A stretch of 64,000 bases of DNA from Staphylococcus hominis subsp. hominis (lineage in GTDB: Bacteria > Bacillota > Bacilli > Staphylococcales > Staphylococcaceae), in assembly GCF_002901845.1 (NCBI RefSeq), contig NZ_PPQE01000025.1, positions 947,686-1,011,685 on the forward strand, read 5' to 3'. Positions 42,939-51,838 of the stretch are shown here, in pieces. Both the position numbers and the translations under genes were made by a program. The notes under the pieces were generated by a model. The model did no database searches, was not told the DNA's origin, and worked only from the letters and a program-made list of their open reading frames with translations. Every line of letters starts with the position of its first letter. Positions within the stretch are counted from its first letter, which is position 1.

Positions 42939-43068
42939 CTCATTCTCCTCCTATATTATCATTATTATAACGTATCTTATCTCGTCATTAAAATAAAATT
43001 CAAAGAATTGATTGAAAAATTTTTTACATTTATACTAATAATCAAAATATTGATAGAGAGGTTTTTAT

Positions 43069-43536
43069 ATGCCGACAATTAAAGAAACAAATTACAACTT
43101 ATTAGGTAAACAACTTGCAAGTCTTATTGAAGATGAAACAAATCTAATCGCAATTTTAAGTAATACTTCAGCTTTACTCAATGACAATTTAGATCAAATC
43201 AATTGGTTAGGATTTTATTTAATTGAAAATAATGAACTTATTTTAGGTCCTTTCCAAGGCCATCCTGCTTGTATACATATCTCTATAGGAAAAGGTGTAT
43301 GTGGAACTGCTGTTGCAAATAACCAAACACAACTTGTAGATGATGTAAATACATTTCCTGGTCACATCGCTTGCGATGCTAATAGTAAATCTGAAATTGT
43401 CGTTCCAATTCATGTTAATAATGAAATCATCGGCGTGTTAGATATAGATGCACCTATTACGCAACGATTTAGTAAAGACGATCAACAAGGACTTGAAGAA
43501 ATCGTTTCTATCTTAGAACACCAATTATCAAAATAA
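43069..43536 (+). CDS. Free methionine-(R)-sulfoxide reductase, GAF type
   Basis: The 155-residue protein is a single GAF domain of the fRMsr (YtsP/MsrC) family, which reduces free methionine-R-sulfoxide. It has the three family cysteines, in GHPACIHI, KGVCGTAV and HIACDANS, the last of which is normally catalytic. It is cytoplasmic. The ATG follows GAGAGG. It lies upstream of rpsD on the same strand, as in S. aureus and Bacillus, but rpsD has its own promoter. Confidence 0.9.
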   Translation: MPTIKETNYNLLGKQLASLIEDETNLIAILSNTSALLNDNLDQINWLGFYLIENNELILGPFQGHPACIHISIGKGVCGTAVANNQTQLVDDVNTFPGHIACDANSKSEIVVPIHVNNEIIGVLDIDAPITQRFSKDDQQGLEEIVSILEHQLSK

Positions 43537-43553
43537 TAAATTTAAATGATTCC

Positions 43554-43581
43554 TTGACACTTTAAAAAATAATGGTACAAT
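43554..43581 (+). promoter_or_regulatory. rpsD promoter
   Basis: TTGACA (43554-43559) and TACAAT (43576-43581) are spaced 16 bases apart. They lie some 185 bases before the rpsD start, leaving a long leader. Confidence 0.75.
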
Positions 43582-43587
43582 GAATTT

Positions 43588-43760
43588 TGTGTGAATTAAC
43601 GAAAATAGCAGTTGTATATTATTAAGCTCTATGTTGTTCCCGATGTGGACGTGTCGCGTAACTGTAGCTATAAGGTGAAGACACATAAAACAATATATCT
43701 TAATGAGCATATAACACTCTTTTTTGTTTATTCATTCCAACAAAAAAGAAAAAGGAGGAG
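43588..43760 (+). ncRNA. rpsD leader, probable S4 autoregulatory site
   Basis: The transcript from the promoter has a leader of about 180 bases without a real gene. It includes structured segments such as AGCTCTATG and CCGATGTGGACGTGTCGCG (around 43625-43660). In Bacillus subtilis S4 binds a structured leader of its monocistronic rpsD gene and represses translation; position and length fit. I could not fold it reliably, so the exact element is inferred. Confidence 0.45.
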
Positions 43761-43767
43761 TCTTATT

Positions 43768-44370
43768 ATGGCTCGATTCAGAGGTTCTAACTGGAAAAAA
43801 TCTCGTCGTTTAGGTATCTCATTAAGTGGTACTGGTAAAGAATTAGAAAAACGTCCTTACGCACCAGGACAACATGGTCCAAACCAACGTAAAAAATTAT
43901 CAGAATATGGTTTACAATTACGTGAAAAACAAAAATTACGTTATTTATATGGAATAACTGAAAGACAATTCCGTAACACATTTGATATTGCTGGTAAACA
44001 ACACGGTGTACACGGTGAAAACTTCATGATTTTATTAGCTAGCCGTTTAGATGCAGTAGTTTACTCATTAGGTTTAGCACGTACACGTCGTCAAGCTCGT
44101 CAATTAGTTGGTCATGGTCATATTGAAGTTGATGGTAAACGTGTTGACATCCCATCATACGCTTTAAAACCTGGTCAAGTTATCTCAGTTCGTGAAAAAT
44201 CACAAAACTTAGATATCATTAAAGAATCTGTTGAAATTAACAATTTCGTACCAGAATATTTAGATTTCGATGCTGACAGCTTAAAAGGTACTTTCGTTCG
44301 CTTACCAGAACGTAGTGAATTACCAGCTGAAATTAATGAACAATTAATCGTTGAGTACTACTCAAGATAA
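43768..44370 (+). CDS. rpsD: 30S ribosomal protein S4
   Basis: S4 binds the 5' domain of 16S rRNA early in 30S assembly. The 200 residues start [20 protein letters not shown] and contain the S4 RNA-binding domain ([20 protein letters not shown], about 92-111). The ATG at 43768 follows AAAGGAGGAG. A longer upstream reading frame exists but crosses the leader and has no family match. As in Bacillus, rpsD stands apart from the main ribosomal operons. Confidence 0.98.
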   Translation: MARFRGSNWKKSRRLGISLSGTGKELEKRPYAPGQHGPNQRKKLSEYGLQLREKQKLRYLYGITERQFRNTFDIAGKQHGVHGENFMILLASRLDAVVYSLGLARTRRQARQLVGHGHIEVDGKRVDIPSYALKPGQVISVREKSQNLDIIKESVEINNFVPEYLDFDADSLKGTFVRLPERSELPAEINEQLIVEYYSR

Positions 44371-44385
44371 GTTGATTAATATTTT

Positions 44386-44419
44386 ACCACCCTTTCCATT
44401 TTGGTCAGGGTGGTTTTTT
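44386..44419 (+). terminator. rpsD terminator
   Basis: ACCACCCT and AGGGTGGT close a short stem with TTTTTT after it, 16 bases past the rpsD stop. Confidence 0.85.
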
Positions 44420-44421
44420 AT

Positions 44422-45168
44422 TTATAGTTTAAATATATCATCTGGTATATCTGAAATAATCCCATCTACTCCTAAATGAATCAATTTCTTCACATCTTTC
44501 ACGTTATTTACTGTATAAGGTATTACTTTAAGATGATGTTCATGAGCACGCTTGATAAATTTTTTATTTATTAATTTATAATTAGGATTTATAAATTGTG
44601 CAAAAGAAGCTATATTTTCATAATCAGGTTGTTTGTACCAGTATTGCTTTTTACTTATTAAAACACCTAGTGCATATTTCTTTGTGTATTCAGACATTTT
44701 TTTAACACTTTCCACATCAAATGACTGAATAACGACTCTATGAGAGGGAATTTGAAATTTATCTAGTTCCTCAAGTAACGCTTTTTCAATGCCAGGATAC
44801 TGTTCTGGTTTTTTTATTTCAATAAGTAATGTTTTAGAATACTTTTTAAATAAAGAAAGTACTTCGCTAAAAGTAGAAATACAGGTATTTTTAAAAGATT
44901 CACCATGTTTGATTCCAAAATCAAATTGTTTTAATTCTTCTAAAGTAAAATCTTTTACTTTACCCTTTTGATTCGATGTGCGATCAATGGAGTCGTCATG
45001 AATGACTACTAATTGTTTATCTTTTGTAAAATGTACATCAATTTCTAACATATCAATATGTTGCATAAGGGCTGCTTTAAAACCTTCCAACGTATTTTCA
45101 GGATATTTCTGCGATAATCCACGGTGTGCAACGATTTGAAATGATGTATTAGGCTTTTGTATTTTCAT
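44422..45168 (-). CDS. Glycerophosphodiester phosphodiesterase (cytoplasmic type)
   Basis: The 248-residue protein is a GDPD-fold enzyme that hydrolyses glycerophosphodiesters to glycerol-3-phosphate and an alcohol. It has the catalytic HRG at the N-terminus (VAHRGLSQKYPENT), the metal ligands EIDVHFTKD and the second histidine in VIHDDSIDRTS, and a late TVNN motif. There is no signal peptide, so it is cytoplasmic, unlike secreted GlpQ. The ATG follows AAAGGATGG. It is divergent from the OsmC gene. Confidence 0.92.
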   Translation of the reverse strand: MKIQKPNTSFQIVAHRGLSQKYPENTLEGFKAALMQHIDMLEIDVHFTKDKQLVVIHDDSIDRTSNQKGKVKDFTLEELKQFDFGIKHGESFKNTCISTFSEVLSLFKKYSKTLLIEIKKPEQYPGIEKALLEELDKFQIPSHRVVIQSFDVESVKKMSEYTKKYALGVLISKKQYWYKQPDYENIASFAQFINPNYKLINKKFIKRAHEHHLKVIPYTVNNVKDVKKLIHLGVDGIISDIPDDIFKL

Positions 45169-45246
45169 TTTTAAACACCATCCTTTAAATTAGTTATATG
45201 TTCAACTACACTTAAATTACCATAATGATATAGGAGGTCAATAATA

Positions 45247-45696
45247 ATGGTTAAACACGATTTTGTAGTTCATACGTCATGGCGTGGGGGTCGTGAAGAA
45301 ATCGGTAAAGTTAAAGGCGATGTAATTTCTGAGCAAATTTCTATTCCCTCTTCACTTGGGGGTAATGGAACTGGGACAAATCCCGATGAAATGTTAGTTG
45401 CAGCAGCCTCCTCATGTTATATTATCTCTTTAGCTGCTACACTTGAACGAGCTAAATTTACTCATATTCATTTAGAAATTAAGTCAATTGGGAGTGCAGT
45501 TTTTGAAAATGGAAAATTTAAAATGGAAAAAATCACTCATTATCCAACAATATCTCTTACAGAAGAAGAAAAAACGCGTCTTAATAAACGACTTCCTAAA
45601 CTATTAGATATTGCTGATCATCATTGTATGATATCTAACTCAATTCGAAACAACGTTAAAATAGAAATTCAAGCAACCATTCAAGATGAGAACTAA
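45247..45696 (+). CDS. OsmC/Ohr-family peroxiredoxin-like protein
   Basis: The 149-residue protein has the two cysteines of OsmC/Ohr proteins: Cys57 in AAASSCYIISLA and Cys127 in HHCMISNS, with the glycine-rich PSSLGGNGTGTNPDEML segment before the first. Such proteins detoxify organic hydroperoxides. Closer to OsmC/YhfA-like SACOL-type proteins than to Ohr, but I cannot assign a subgroup firmly. The ATG follows ATAGGAGG. Confidence 0.88.
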   Translation: MVKHDFVVHTSWRGGREEIGKVKGDVISEQISIPSSLGGNGTGTNPDEMLVAAASSCYIISLAATLERAKFTHIHLEIKSIGSAVFENGKFKMEKITHYPTISLTEEEKTRLNKRLPKLLDIADHHCMISNSIRNNVKIEIQATIQDEN

Positions 45697-45793
45697 AAGC
45701 AGGCAATTAAACTGCCGCTTTTTATTTTAGACTTTTAAAATTTCAGAATATTTGGTAAAATTAAAAAATCTTATATCAGGAGGAAGATTTACG

Positions 45794-46957
45794 ATGTATT
45801 ATTACGAACCTTTATTATTAACACCTGGACCAACCCCTGTACCTGATGAAATCACACATGCACTTAATTTATCAATGATAGGTCATCGTTCTTCAGATTT
45901 TGAAGCTGTCTCAGAAGAAGCATTTAATCATTTAAAACCTATGTTTGGAACTAAAAACAAAGTAATGATCCTTACTTCAAGCGGTACTAGTGTTTTAGAA
46001 GCTAGTATGTTAAATATAGTCAATCCTGAGGACCATTTTGTAGTCATTGTATCAGGTGCATTTGGTAATCGTTTTAAACAAATCGCGGAAACATATTATA
46101 AGAATGTACATGTTTATGATGTTGAATGGGGAAAAGCTGTCGACATTGAAGCATTTGAAACATATTTACATTCACTTAATTATGATATTACTGCTGTATT
46201 CACTCAATTTTGCGAAACTTCTACTGCTGTACTTCACCCTATACACGAATTAGGAAAAGTAATTAAAGCATTCAATCAAGACATTTACTTCGTTGTCGAT
46301 GGCGTAAGTTGTATTGGTGCCGTTGATGTCGATTTAGAAAGAGACAATATTGATGTACTCGTGTCAGGTAGCCAGAAAGCTTTAATGTTACCGCCTGGTC
46401 TATCTTTTGTTGCTTATAATCATCGTGCACAAGAGCGATTTAAAGCAGTTAAAACACCACGTTTTTATTTAAATTTAAATAAGTACTTTGATTCTATTGA
46501 ACAAAATTCTACTCCATTCACACCAAATGTTGGATTATTTAGAGCGGTTAACGCTTATGCTGCATTTATTAAAAAAGAAGGATTTAACAATACCATTCAC
46601 AGACATTATTTGATTAGAGATGGTTTAAGAGAAAGTTTAAAAGCATTAGATTTAAAATTATTAGTTACTAAAGACTCATATGCCTCTCCTACTGTTACTT
46701 CTTTTATCCCTCACGATAAAGACGAATTAACATATATTAAATCAACACTAAAATCAAGATTTAATATTACTATTGCTGGTGGTCAAGGCAAATTAAAAGG
46801 AACCATTTTGAGAATTGGTCACATGGGAAAAGTGTCACCTTTTGATATTTTATCTGTTGTTTCAGCTTTAGAGATAATTCTTACAGATTATCGTAAAGTC
46901 AATTATATTGGTAAAGCTACGTTAAAATTTACGGAGGTAATTCAACATGACGCATAA
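45794..46957 (+). CDS. Class V aminotransferase, SerC/serine-pyruvate type
   Basis: The 387-residue PLP enzyme starts MYYYEPLLLTPGPTPVP and has the Schiff-base lysine in SGSQKALMLPPGLS and the TSSGTSVLEA phosphate-binding loop. Its last 11 bases overlap the start of serA, so it is almost certainly the aminotransferase step that works with SerA in serine metabolism, even though its sequence is of the serine-pyruvate/alanine-glyoxylate branch rather than classical SerC. I chose the ATG at 45794 after TCAGGAGGA. Confidence 0.88.
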   Translation: MYYYEPLLLTPGPTPVPDEITHALNLSMIGHRSSDFEAVSEEAFNHLKPMFGTKNKVMILTSSGTSVLEASMLNIVNPEDHFVVIVSGAFGNRFKQIAETYYKNVHVYDVEWGKAVDIEAFETYLHSLNYDITAVFTQFCETSTAVLHPIHELGKVIKAFNQDIYFVVDGVSCIGAVDVDLERDNIDVLVSGSQKALMLPPGLSFVAYNHRAQERFKAVKTPRFYLNLNKYFDSIEQNSTPFTPNVGLFRAVNAYAAFIKKEGFNNTIHRHYLIRDGLRESLKALDLKLLVTKDSYASPTVTSFIPHDKDELTYIKSTLKSRFNITIAGGQGKLKGTILRIGHMGKVSPFDILSVVSALEIILTDYRKVNYIGKATLKFTEVIQHDA

Positions 46958-48542
46958 TATTTTAGTTTCAGATCCAATTTCAGAAGAAGGTTTACAAAGT
47001 TTAATCCATCATCCTGATTTTAAGGTTGATTTTAAGTCTGGTTTAACTGAAGAAGAACTTGTCGATATTATTCCTAACTATCAAGGGTTAATCGTACGTA
47101 GTCAAACTCAAGTCACAGAATCTATTATTAACCATGCTTCAAACTTAAAAGTTATCGCTAGAGCCGGTGTAGGTGTGGATAATATTGATATAAAATCAGC
47201 AACTCTAAACGGTATACTCGTTGTAAATGCTCCCGATGGAAATACGATTTCTGCTACTGAGCACTCAGTTGCTATGATTCTAGCAATGGCACGAAATATT
47301 CCGCAAGCTTACACATCACTAAAGAATAAAGAATGGAATCGTAAAGCATTTAAAGGAGTTGAATTATATCAAAAAGTATTAGGCGTCATTGGAGCAGGAC
47401 GTATTGGTTTAGGTGTAGCAGAAAGATTAAAAAGTTTTGGTATGACTGTTTTAGCTTATGATCCTTTTTTGACTAAAGAAAAAGCCGAGCAACTTGGAAT
47501 TGAACTAGCAACGATTGATGAAATTGCTCAACGTTCAGATTTTGTTACCGTTCACACACCGTTAACACCTAAAACAAAAGGAATTATCGATGCTCATTTT
47601 TTTAATCAAGCCAAACCAACGTTACAAATTATTAATGTAGCTAGAGGCGGAATTATTAATGAAAACGACTTGCTTAATGCTTTAAATCAACATCAAATTG
47701 CTAGAGCAGCATTAGACGTATTTGAAAATGAACCTCCCCTAGATTCACCGCTTCTCGATCATAAAAATATTATTGTAACTCCTCATTTAGGTGCATCTAC
47801 GATTGAAGCACAAGAAAAAGTAGCTGTATCCGTTGCTGAAGAAATCATTGATATTTTAGAAAATGGTAATGTTACAAATGCAGTCAATGCACCTAAGTTA
47901 AACTTAAACCATATTGATGAGAAGACACAACAATGGCTTCGTATTAGCCAGCTTTCAGGTGAATTGGCAATTCAATTATTAGATGATGCACCTAGAGAGA
48001 TTAAAGTGACTTTTAACGGAGAAAATGCTAAAAAAGAATCTGATTTAATTACTCGATCAATCGTCACGTCAATTTTAAAACAAAATTTAGGTGAACGCGT
48101 GAACTTAATTAATGCTATTGCATTATTAAACGAACAAGGTATCACTCATCATATTGAAAATCGTGCTTCACAAGGAACATTCAGCAATTATATTCAAATT
48201 AATTTGATAAGTGAACATGAAGAAGTAAAAATTGGTGCAACTGTAATAGATGGATTTGGTGCACGTATTGTAAGAATTAATGATTATTCAGTAGATTTTA
48301 AACCCAATACTTATCAATTTATTTCTTATCATAAAGACTTACCAGGAATGGTAGGTTTAACAGGTCAACTACTCGGTAAACATGATATCAATATTGCTTC
48401 AATGTCTTTAGGAAGAAGTTCTGAAAGTGGACAAGCAATGATGATTCTGTCAATAGATCAACCTATTACTCAACAAGTTATTAAAGAATTATATGAGATT
48501 GGTGATTTTGATAACATCTACGGTACAACTTTATCAATATAA
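46947..48542 (+). CDS. serA: D-3-phosphoglycerate dehydrogenase
   Basis: SerA oxidises 3-phosphoglycerate to 3-phosphohydroxypyruvate, the first step of serine synthesis. The 531 residues have the substrate-binding RAGVGVDNID, NAD motif GAGRIGLG (about 149-156), the PHLGAST histidine motif, a regulatory ASB domain and a C-terminal ACT domain (about 455-531) with LPGMVGLTGQLLGKHDINIA, suggesting feedback control by serine. The ATG follows ACGGAGG and overlaps the preceding aminotransferase gene. Confidence 0.95.
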   Translation: MTHNILVSDPISEEGLQSLIHHPDFKVDFKSGLTEEELVDIIPNYQGLIVRSQTQVTESIINHASNLKVIARAGVGVDNIDIKSATLNGILVVNAPDGNTISATEHSVAMILAMARNIPQAYTSLKNKEWNRKAFKGVELYQKVLGVIGAGRIGLGVAERLKSFGMTVLAYDPFLTKEKAEQLGIELATIDEIAQRSDFVTVHTPLTPKTKGIIDAHFFNQAKPTLQIINVARGGIINENDLLNALNQHQIARAALDVFENEPPLDSPLLDHKNIIVTPHLGASTIEAQEKVAVSVAEEIIDILENGNVTNAVNAPKLNLNHIDEKTQQWLRISQLSGELAIQLLDDAPREIKVTFNGENAKKESDLITRSIVTSILKQNLGERVNLINAIALLNEQGITHHIENRASQGTFSNYIQINLISEHEEVKIGATVIDGFGARIVRINDYSVDFKPNTYQFISYHKDLPGMVGLTGQLLGKHDINIASMSLGRSSESGQAMMILSIDQPITQQVIKELYEIGDFDNIYGTTLSI

Positions 48543-48548
48543 TAAATA

Positions 48549-48587
48549 AGAAAGGAACGACGATAATATTCGGCGTTCCTTTCTTTT
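48549..48587 (+). terminator. serA terminator
   Basis: AGAAAGGAACG pairs with CGTTCCTTTCT and T runs follow, between the convergent serA and HAD genes; usable from both sides. Confidence 0.8.
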
Positions 48588-48589
48588 TA

Positions 48590-49717
48590 TTATTTATTAA
48601 GTAGAATATGTCTAATGTCACAAATATGATTAACAATATAGTCAGCACCGTGTTGCTCTAGGTCTTCTTTTGCTTCTTTCCCACTTAAACCAGTTAAAGT
48701 ACCTATAAATGTTGCCCCAATCTTTTTAGCACATAATAAATCCGCTAATGAATCACCAACAATAAATACATCATTCTCATTAACAATATGTTTTTGATTT
48801 TGAATATAGTGCAAATAATCTCCCTCATTGTTTCCATAAAGAGTTGCAATATAACTAAATGGATTAGGTTTACCTAGTGTCCCTTCTTTTGGAAATACTG
48901 ACTCAGCTTTCAATACTTCACTCGCTGTGACAATATGATTTTCATTAAAAAAAGATTTAAGACCAAAGGACTCAAATGGAACAATTGTTTCTGTTCTTGG
49001 TCTACCAGTTGCAATGGCAATGTTAAAACCTGCTTGTTTTATATCATTTAATAATGTTTTAATTTCTTCCACAGGACGTAAGATCTTTTCTTCATAAATA
49101 AAACCAGACTTAGGAATAGACAAAGGAGTAAGCTTTTCTACTTTTTCATATAAAGTTGTTCCTAAATACCATTCTTGATATACTGCTCTAGCTAAATTCC
49201 AAAGTGGACTTTTTAAATTAAATAATTTAGCATTTTCAATATTTAATTGATCTTTTGCGTAATCTTCTAATTCAAGATAAATATTCTCTTTACCACTTTG
49301 ACTATTTTGAATAAATTTTAACGGTACTGCATAATTAACTTTAAATTGATAATTATAAGATTGTAATTCACGTAGAGTCTCAACTGAAAACGTTTCAACA
49401 TGAGTCACTTGTCTAATTGTTTCTGAATCCAACTGTTTCAAGAGATGGATGAAATGAATACTAAATACAACAAATAACATATCCCAGTTAGAATTAAGGC
49501 CTAAAGATTTTAATTGATTTAAAATTTGATCGTTTAAAAATACTTGTGTTCTTATATCTTCAATTAATTCATCATTCATATGATTAAAATTTTGAGCGCT
49601 ATCTAAACCTAAAAAATCATCACTCTTTAATAGTTCTTCAACTGTTAAGGCAGATACATCAAAGCAACGTTCTTCACTTAAAAACACACCATCTACATCA
49701 AATAAAATTGATTTCAT
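48590..49717 (-). CDS. HAD-superfamily hydrolase
   Basis: The 375-residue protein has the HAD motif I FDVDGVFLSE at the N-terminus, motif II IATGRP, motif III Lys in TLGKPNPFSY, and motif IV VGDSLADLLCAKK. The cap between motif I and motif II is unusually large (about 210 residues), so it is a phosphatase or phosphotransferase of unknown substrate. I start it at the ATG at 49717 because GGAGAG is too close to the ATG two codons earlier. It lies between serA and nagE, as in S. aureus. Confidence 0.82.
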   Translation of the reverse strand: MKSILFDVDGVFLSEERCFDVSALTVEELLKSDDFLGLDSAQNFNHMNDELIEDIRTQVFLNDQILNQLKSLGLNSNWDMLFVVFSIHFIHLLKQLDSETIRQVTHVETFSVETLRELQSYNYQFKVNYAVPLKFIQNSQSGKENIYLELEDYAKDQLNIENAKLFNLKSPLWNLARAVYQEWYLGTTLYEKVEKLTPLSIPKSGFIYEEKILRPVEEIKTLLNDIKQAGFNIAIATGRPRTETIVPFESFGLKSFFNENHIVTASEVLKAESVFPKEGTLGKPNPFSYIATLYGNNEGDYLHYIQNQKHIVNENDVFIVGDSLADLLCAKKIGATFIGTLTGLSGKEAKEDLEQHGADYIVNHICDIRHILLNK

Positions 49718-49792
49718 CGACATCTCTCCATTTTTTGACTATTTTGATACTTATAATCATAACGAACATTTATATAAAGTCAATGTAATAAA

Positions 49793-49832
49793 AATAAGAG
49801 CCAATGCTTAAAATCTAGCATTAGCTCTTTTA
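49793..49832 (-). terminator. nagE terminator
   Basis: On the minus strand AAGAGCTAATGCT pairs with AGCATTGGCTCTT (one G-U pair) and ATTTTTATT follows, about 80 bases after the nagE stop. Confidence 0.75.
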
Positions 49833-49912
49833 TATAAATAATATTTATCAATAGGACTATAGTGTAACAAATGATTTGGACATATAATGTCGCTTTTATT
49901 GTTTCTGTTGAA

Positions 49913-51373
49913 TTATTTCATCTGTTTTTCAATTTCATCTGCTACTTGTTGAACATGTGTACCAATAATTACTTGTGTTGAATGGTGGCCATTTTTCGTC
50001 ACCCCAACAGCTCCAGCATTTCTAATTTTTTGTTCATCAATAATCGTATTATCTTTTAGTTCTAAACGAAGTCGTGTAGCACAGTTTGTTAAACTATCGA
50101 TATTAGATTTTCCACCTAAACCTTCTAATATTTGTGTAGCTGGTTGATGATATTTTCCACTTTTTGATTTATCTATAGTTGTCGTTTCTTCTACTATTGG
50201 ATCAGCTAGTAAGTTATCACCACGTCCTATTGTATTTAAATTCAATACTTTAATCATAATTCTAAAAATAACATAATATAAAATAAAGAATACAATACCT
50301 TGAACTAATAGCATTAAAGGGTGATTAGCGACTGGATTAATGAGTGATAAAACATAATCAATTAATCCTGCACTAAATGAGAATCCCGCAGTCCACTGAA
50401 ATAGAGATGCAATAAATAATGAAAGCCCTGTTAATAAGGCATGTATGATAAAAAGTACAGGTGCAACAAACATAAATGCAAATTCAATTGGCTCTGTAAC
50501 TCCTACTACAAAGGCTGAAATAGCACTTGCTAAAAACCATCCCCATACTTGCTTTTGTTGCTTTGTCTCAGCACTGTGATACATTGCAAGTGCTGCTGCT
50601 GGTATACCAAACATCATAATTGGGAAGAAACCTGCTTGATAACGTCCTGTTATACCTTTTACTGCATCTACACCTGTTTGGAATTTACCAATATCATTAA
50701 TTCCTGCTGTATCGAACCAAAATACTGCATTCAATGCATGATGTAAACCAGTAGGAATAAGTAGTCGATTAAAGACACCATATAAAAATGCTCCGAATGA
50801 ACCAAAACCTACTAACCATTCTCCAAATGCAACAATGCCTGAAAAGACCATAGGCCAAATAAATAATAGTATAACTGCTAATATAGTACTAAAAAATACA
50901 GTCATAATAGGTACTAATCGTTTACCACTAAAAAATGACAAGGCCATAGGTAATTCAACTTCACTAAATTTATTAAAAGAATATGCTGCAATTAACCCGA
51001 TAATAATACCAAGAAATACATTAGAATTATCCATTTTTGTAAAGCCTAAGTTAACTGCTTTTTCTTTTATATTAAATAACGTAGCCACATTTTCTGGATT
51101 TAATACTTTCGTTACCATGGCATATCCTAACGCACCTGCCAAAGCAACGGCACCATCGTTCTTTTTAGCCATACCAATAGCTACACCGATAGCAAAAATT
51201 AATCCTAATTGTCCTAAAATAGCTGTTCCTACAATTGAAAAGAACATGGCTACTGTGGGAAGAACATGAAGTGCATTTAGTAAGTTACCTATCCCAGTTA
51301 TGATTGCTCCTGCTGGTAAAACTGCTACAGGGAGCATTAACGATCTTCCGAGATTTTGAAAGAATTTAAACAT
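49913..51373 (-). CDS. nagE: PTS N-acetylglucosamine-type EIICB component
   Basis: This membrane protein imports and phosphorylates N-acetylglucosamine. The 486 residues have a glucose-family EIIC with about ten helices (starting MFKFFQNLGRSLMLPVAVLP), the sugar-site motif GVTEPIEFAFMF, and a C-terminal EIIB (about 405-486) with phospho-acceptor Cys431 in TNCATRLR. No EIIA is attached, so phosphate must come from a separate glucose-type EIIA. GlcNAc specificity is inferred from family and from its place in staphylococci. The ATG follows AAAGGAGGA. Confidence 0.9.
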   Translation of the reverse strand: MFKFFQNLGRSLMLPVAVLPAGAIITGIGNLLNALHVLPTVAMFFSIVGTAILGQLGLIFAIGVAIGMAKKNDGAVALAGALGYAMVTKVLNPENVATLFNIKEKAVNLGFTKMDNSNVFLGIIIGLIAAYSFNKFSEVELPMALSFFSGKRLVPIMTVFFSTILAVILLFIWPMVFSGIVAFGEWLVGFGSFGAFLYGVFNRLLIPTGLHHALNAVFWFDTAGINDIGKFQTGVDAVKGITGRYQAGFFPIMMFGIPAAALAMYHSAETKQQKQVWGWFLASAISAFVVGVTEPIEFAFMFVAPVLFIIHALLTGLSLFIASLFQWTAGFSFSAGLIDYVLSLINPVANHPLMLLVQGIVFFILYYVIFRIMIKVLNLNTIGRGDNLLADPIVEETTTIDKSKSGKYHQPATQILEGLGGKSNIDSLTNCATRLRLELKDNTIIDEQKIRNAGAVGVTKNGHHSTQVIIGTHVQQVADEIEKQMK

Positions 51374-51443
51374 CTTTTATCCTCCTTTATTTATTAAAAA
51401 TTATATTTTTTATGTATTTAGTCCAATATATAATCTACCATAT

Positions 51444-51458
51444 TTGTAAGCGGTTACG
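51444..51458 (-). promoter_or_regulatory. cre-like site before nagE
   Basis: TTGTAAGCGGTTACG (plus strand) matches the CcpA consensus WTGNAANCGNWNNCW except at its last base. It lies about 75 bases before the nagE start, near an AT-rich -10 (TATATT, on the minus strand just downstream). CcpA repression of a PTS gene is expected. Confidence 0.6.
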
Positions 51459-51495
51459 CTATATGTTTATTTTATATAAATAGACAATGTGATGA

Positions 51496-51540
51496 CAAAA
51501 TAAAAAAGATACGCTTTAACCAATAAAGATTAAAACGTAT
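51496..51540 (-). terminator. Orphan minus-strand terminator upstream of nagE
   Basis: ATACGTTTTAA and TTAAAGCGTAT form an 11-base stem on the minus strand, followed by CTTTTTTATTTT. No recognised gene ends here; the acyltransferase gene has its own terminator 240 bases upstream. Confidence 0.65.
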
Positions 51541-51778
51541 ATATATTTAATAAGATATTATAAATGATTTTTATTATTGATTGAGATAATTAACTGGTAT
51601 TTTACTTCAAATCTATTTTTTTATTAAATAATCTTTCCGCATTAACTAAATAAAAATGATTAAAGACAAAATAACAAGAACCATACGTTAGGTAATATAT
51701 GGTACTAACGGAAAATAGATTTCTTAAAACTTGTCATTTTCACTCATGGTACTCCTATCATCCATTTATCAATTATTT

Positions 51779-51815
51779 ATAAAAAAAGAAGATTCTCTAT
51801 TTAGAAAATCTTCTG
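51779..51815 (-). terminator. Acyltransferase gene terminator
   Basis: AGAAGATTTTCTAAATAG and AGAATCTTCT close a stem on the minus strand, followed by TTTTTTT, 25 bases after the stop codon of the acyltransferase gene. Confidence 0.8.
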
Positions 51816-51838
51816 ATGAATAATGCTATCAATATCTA

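Larger units (their letters stand above)
51374..51838. other. Long intergenic region between nagE and the acyltransferase gene
   Basis: This 465-base stretch holds, from low to high coordinates, the nagE leader, a cre-like site (51444-51458), a minus-strand terminator (51496-51540), a 240-base stretch with a short ORF start (TAGGAG, then ATG at about 51747, stop after 7 codons) and a second minus-strand terminator (51779-51815). In another frame the middle gives scattered hydrophobic pieces broken by stops, so it may be a decayed membrane-protein gene or a small RNA. Confidence 0.45.

Noticed and set aside
43612..43767. N-terminal extension of rpsD by 52 codons
   Set aside because: It covers the leader RNA, lacks a ribosome site, and S4 proteins start at MARFRG.
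50835..51269. A 144-codon reading frame antisense to nagE
   Set aside because: It is an open frame opposite a hydrophobic coding region, with no ribosome site and a composition typical of antisense shadows.
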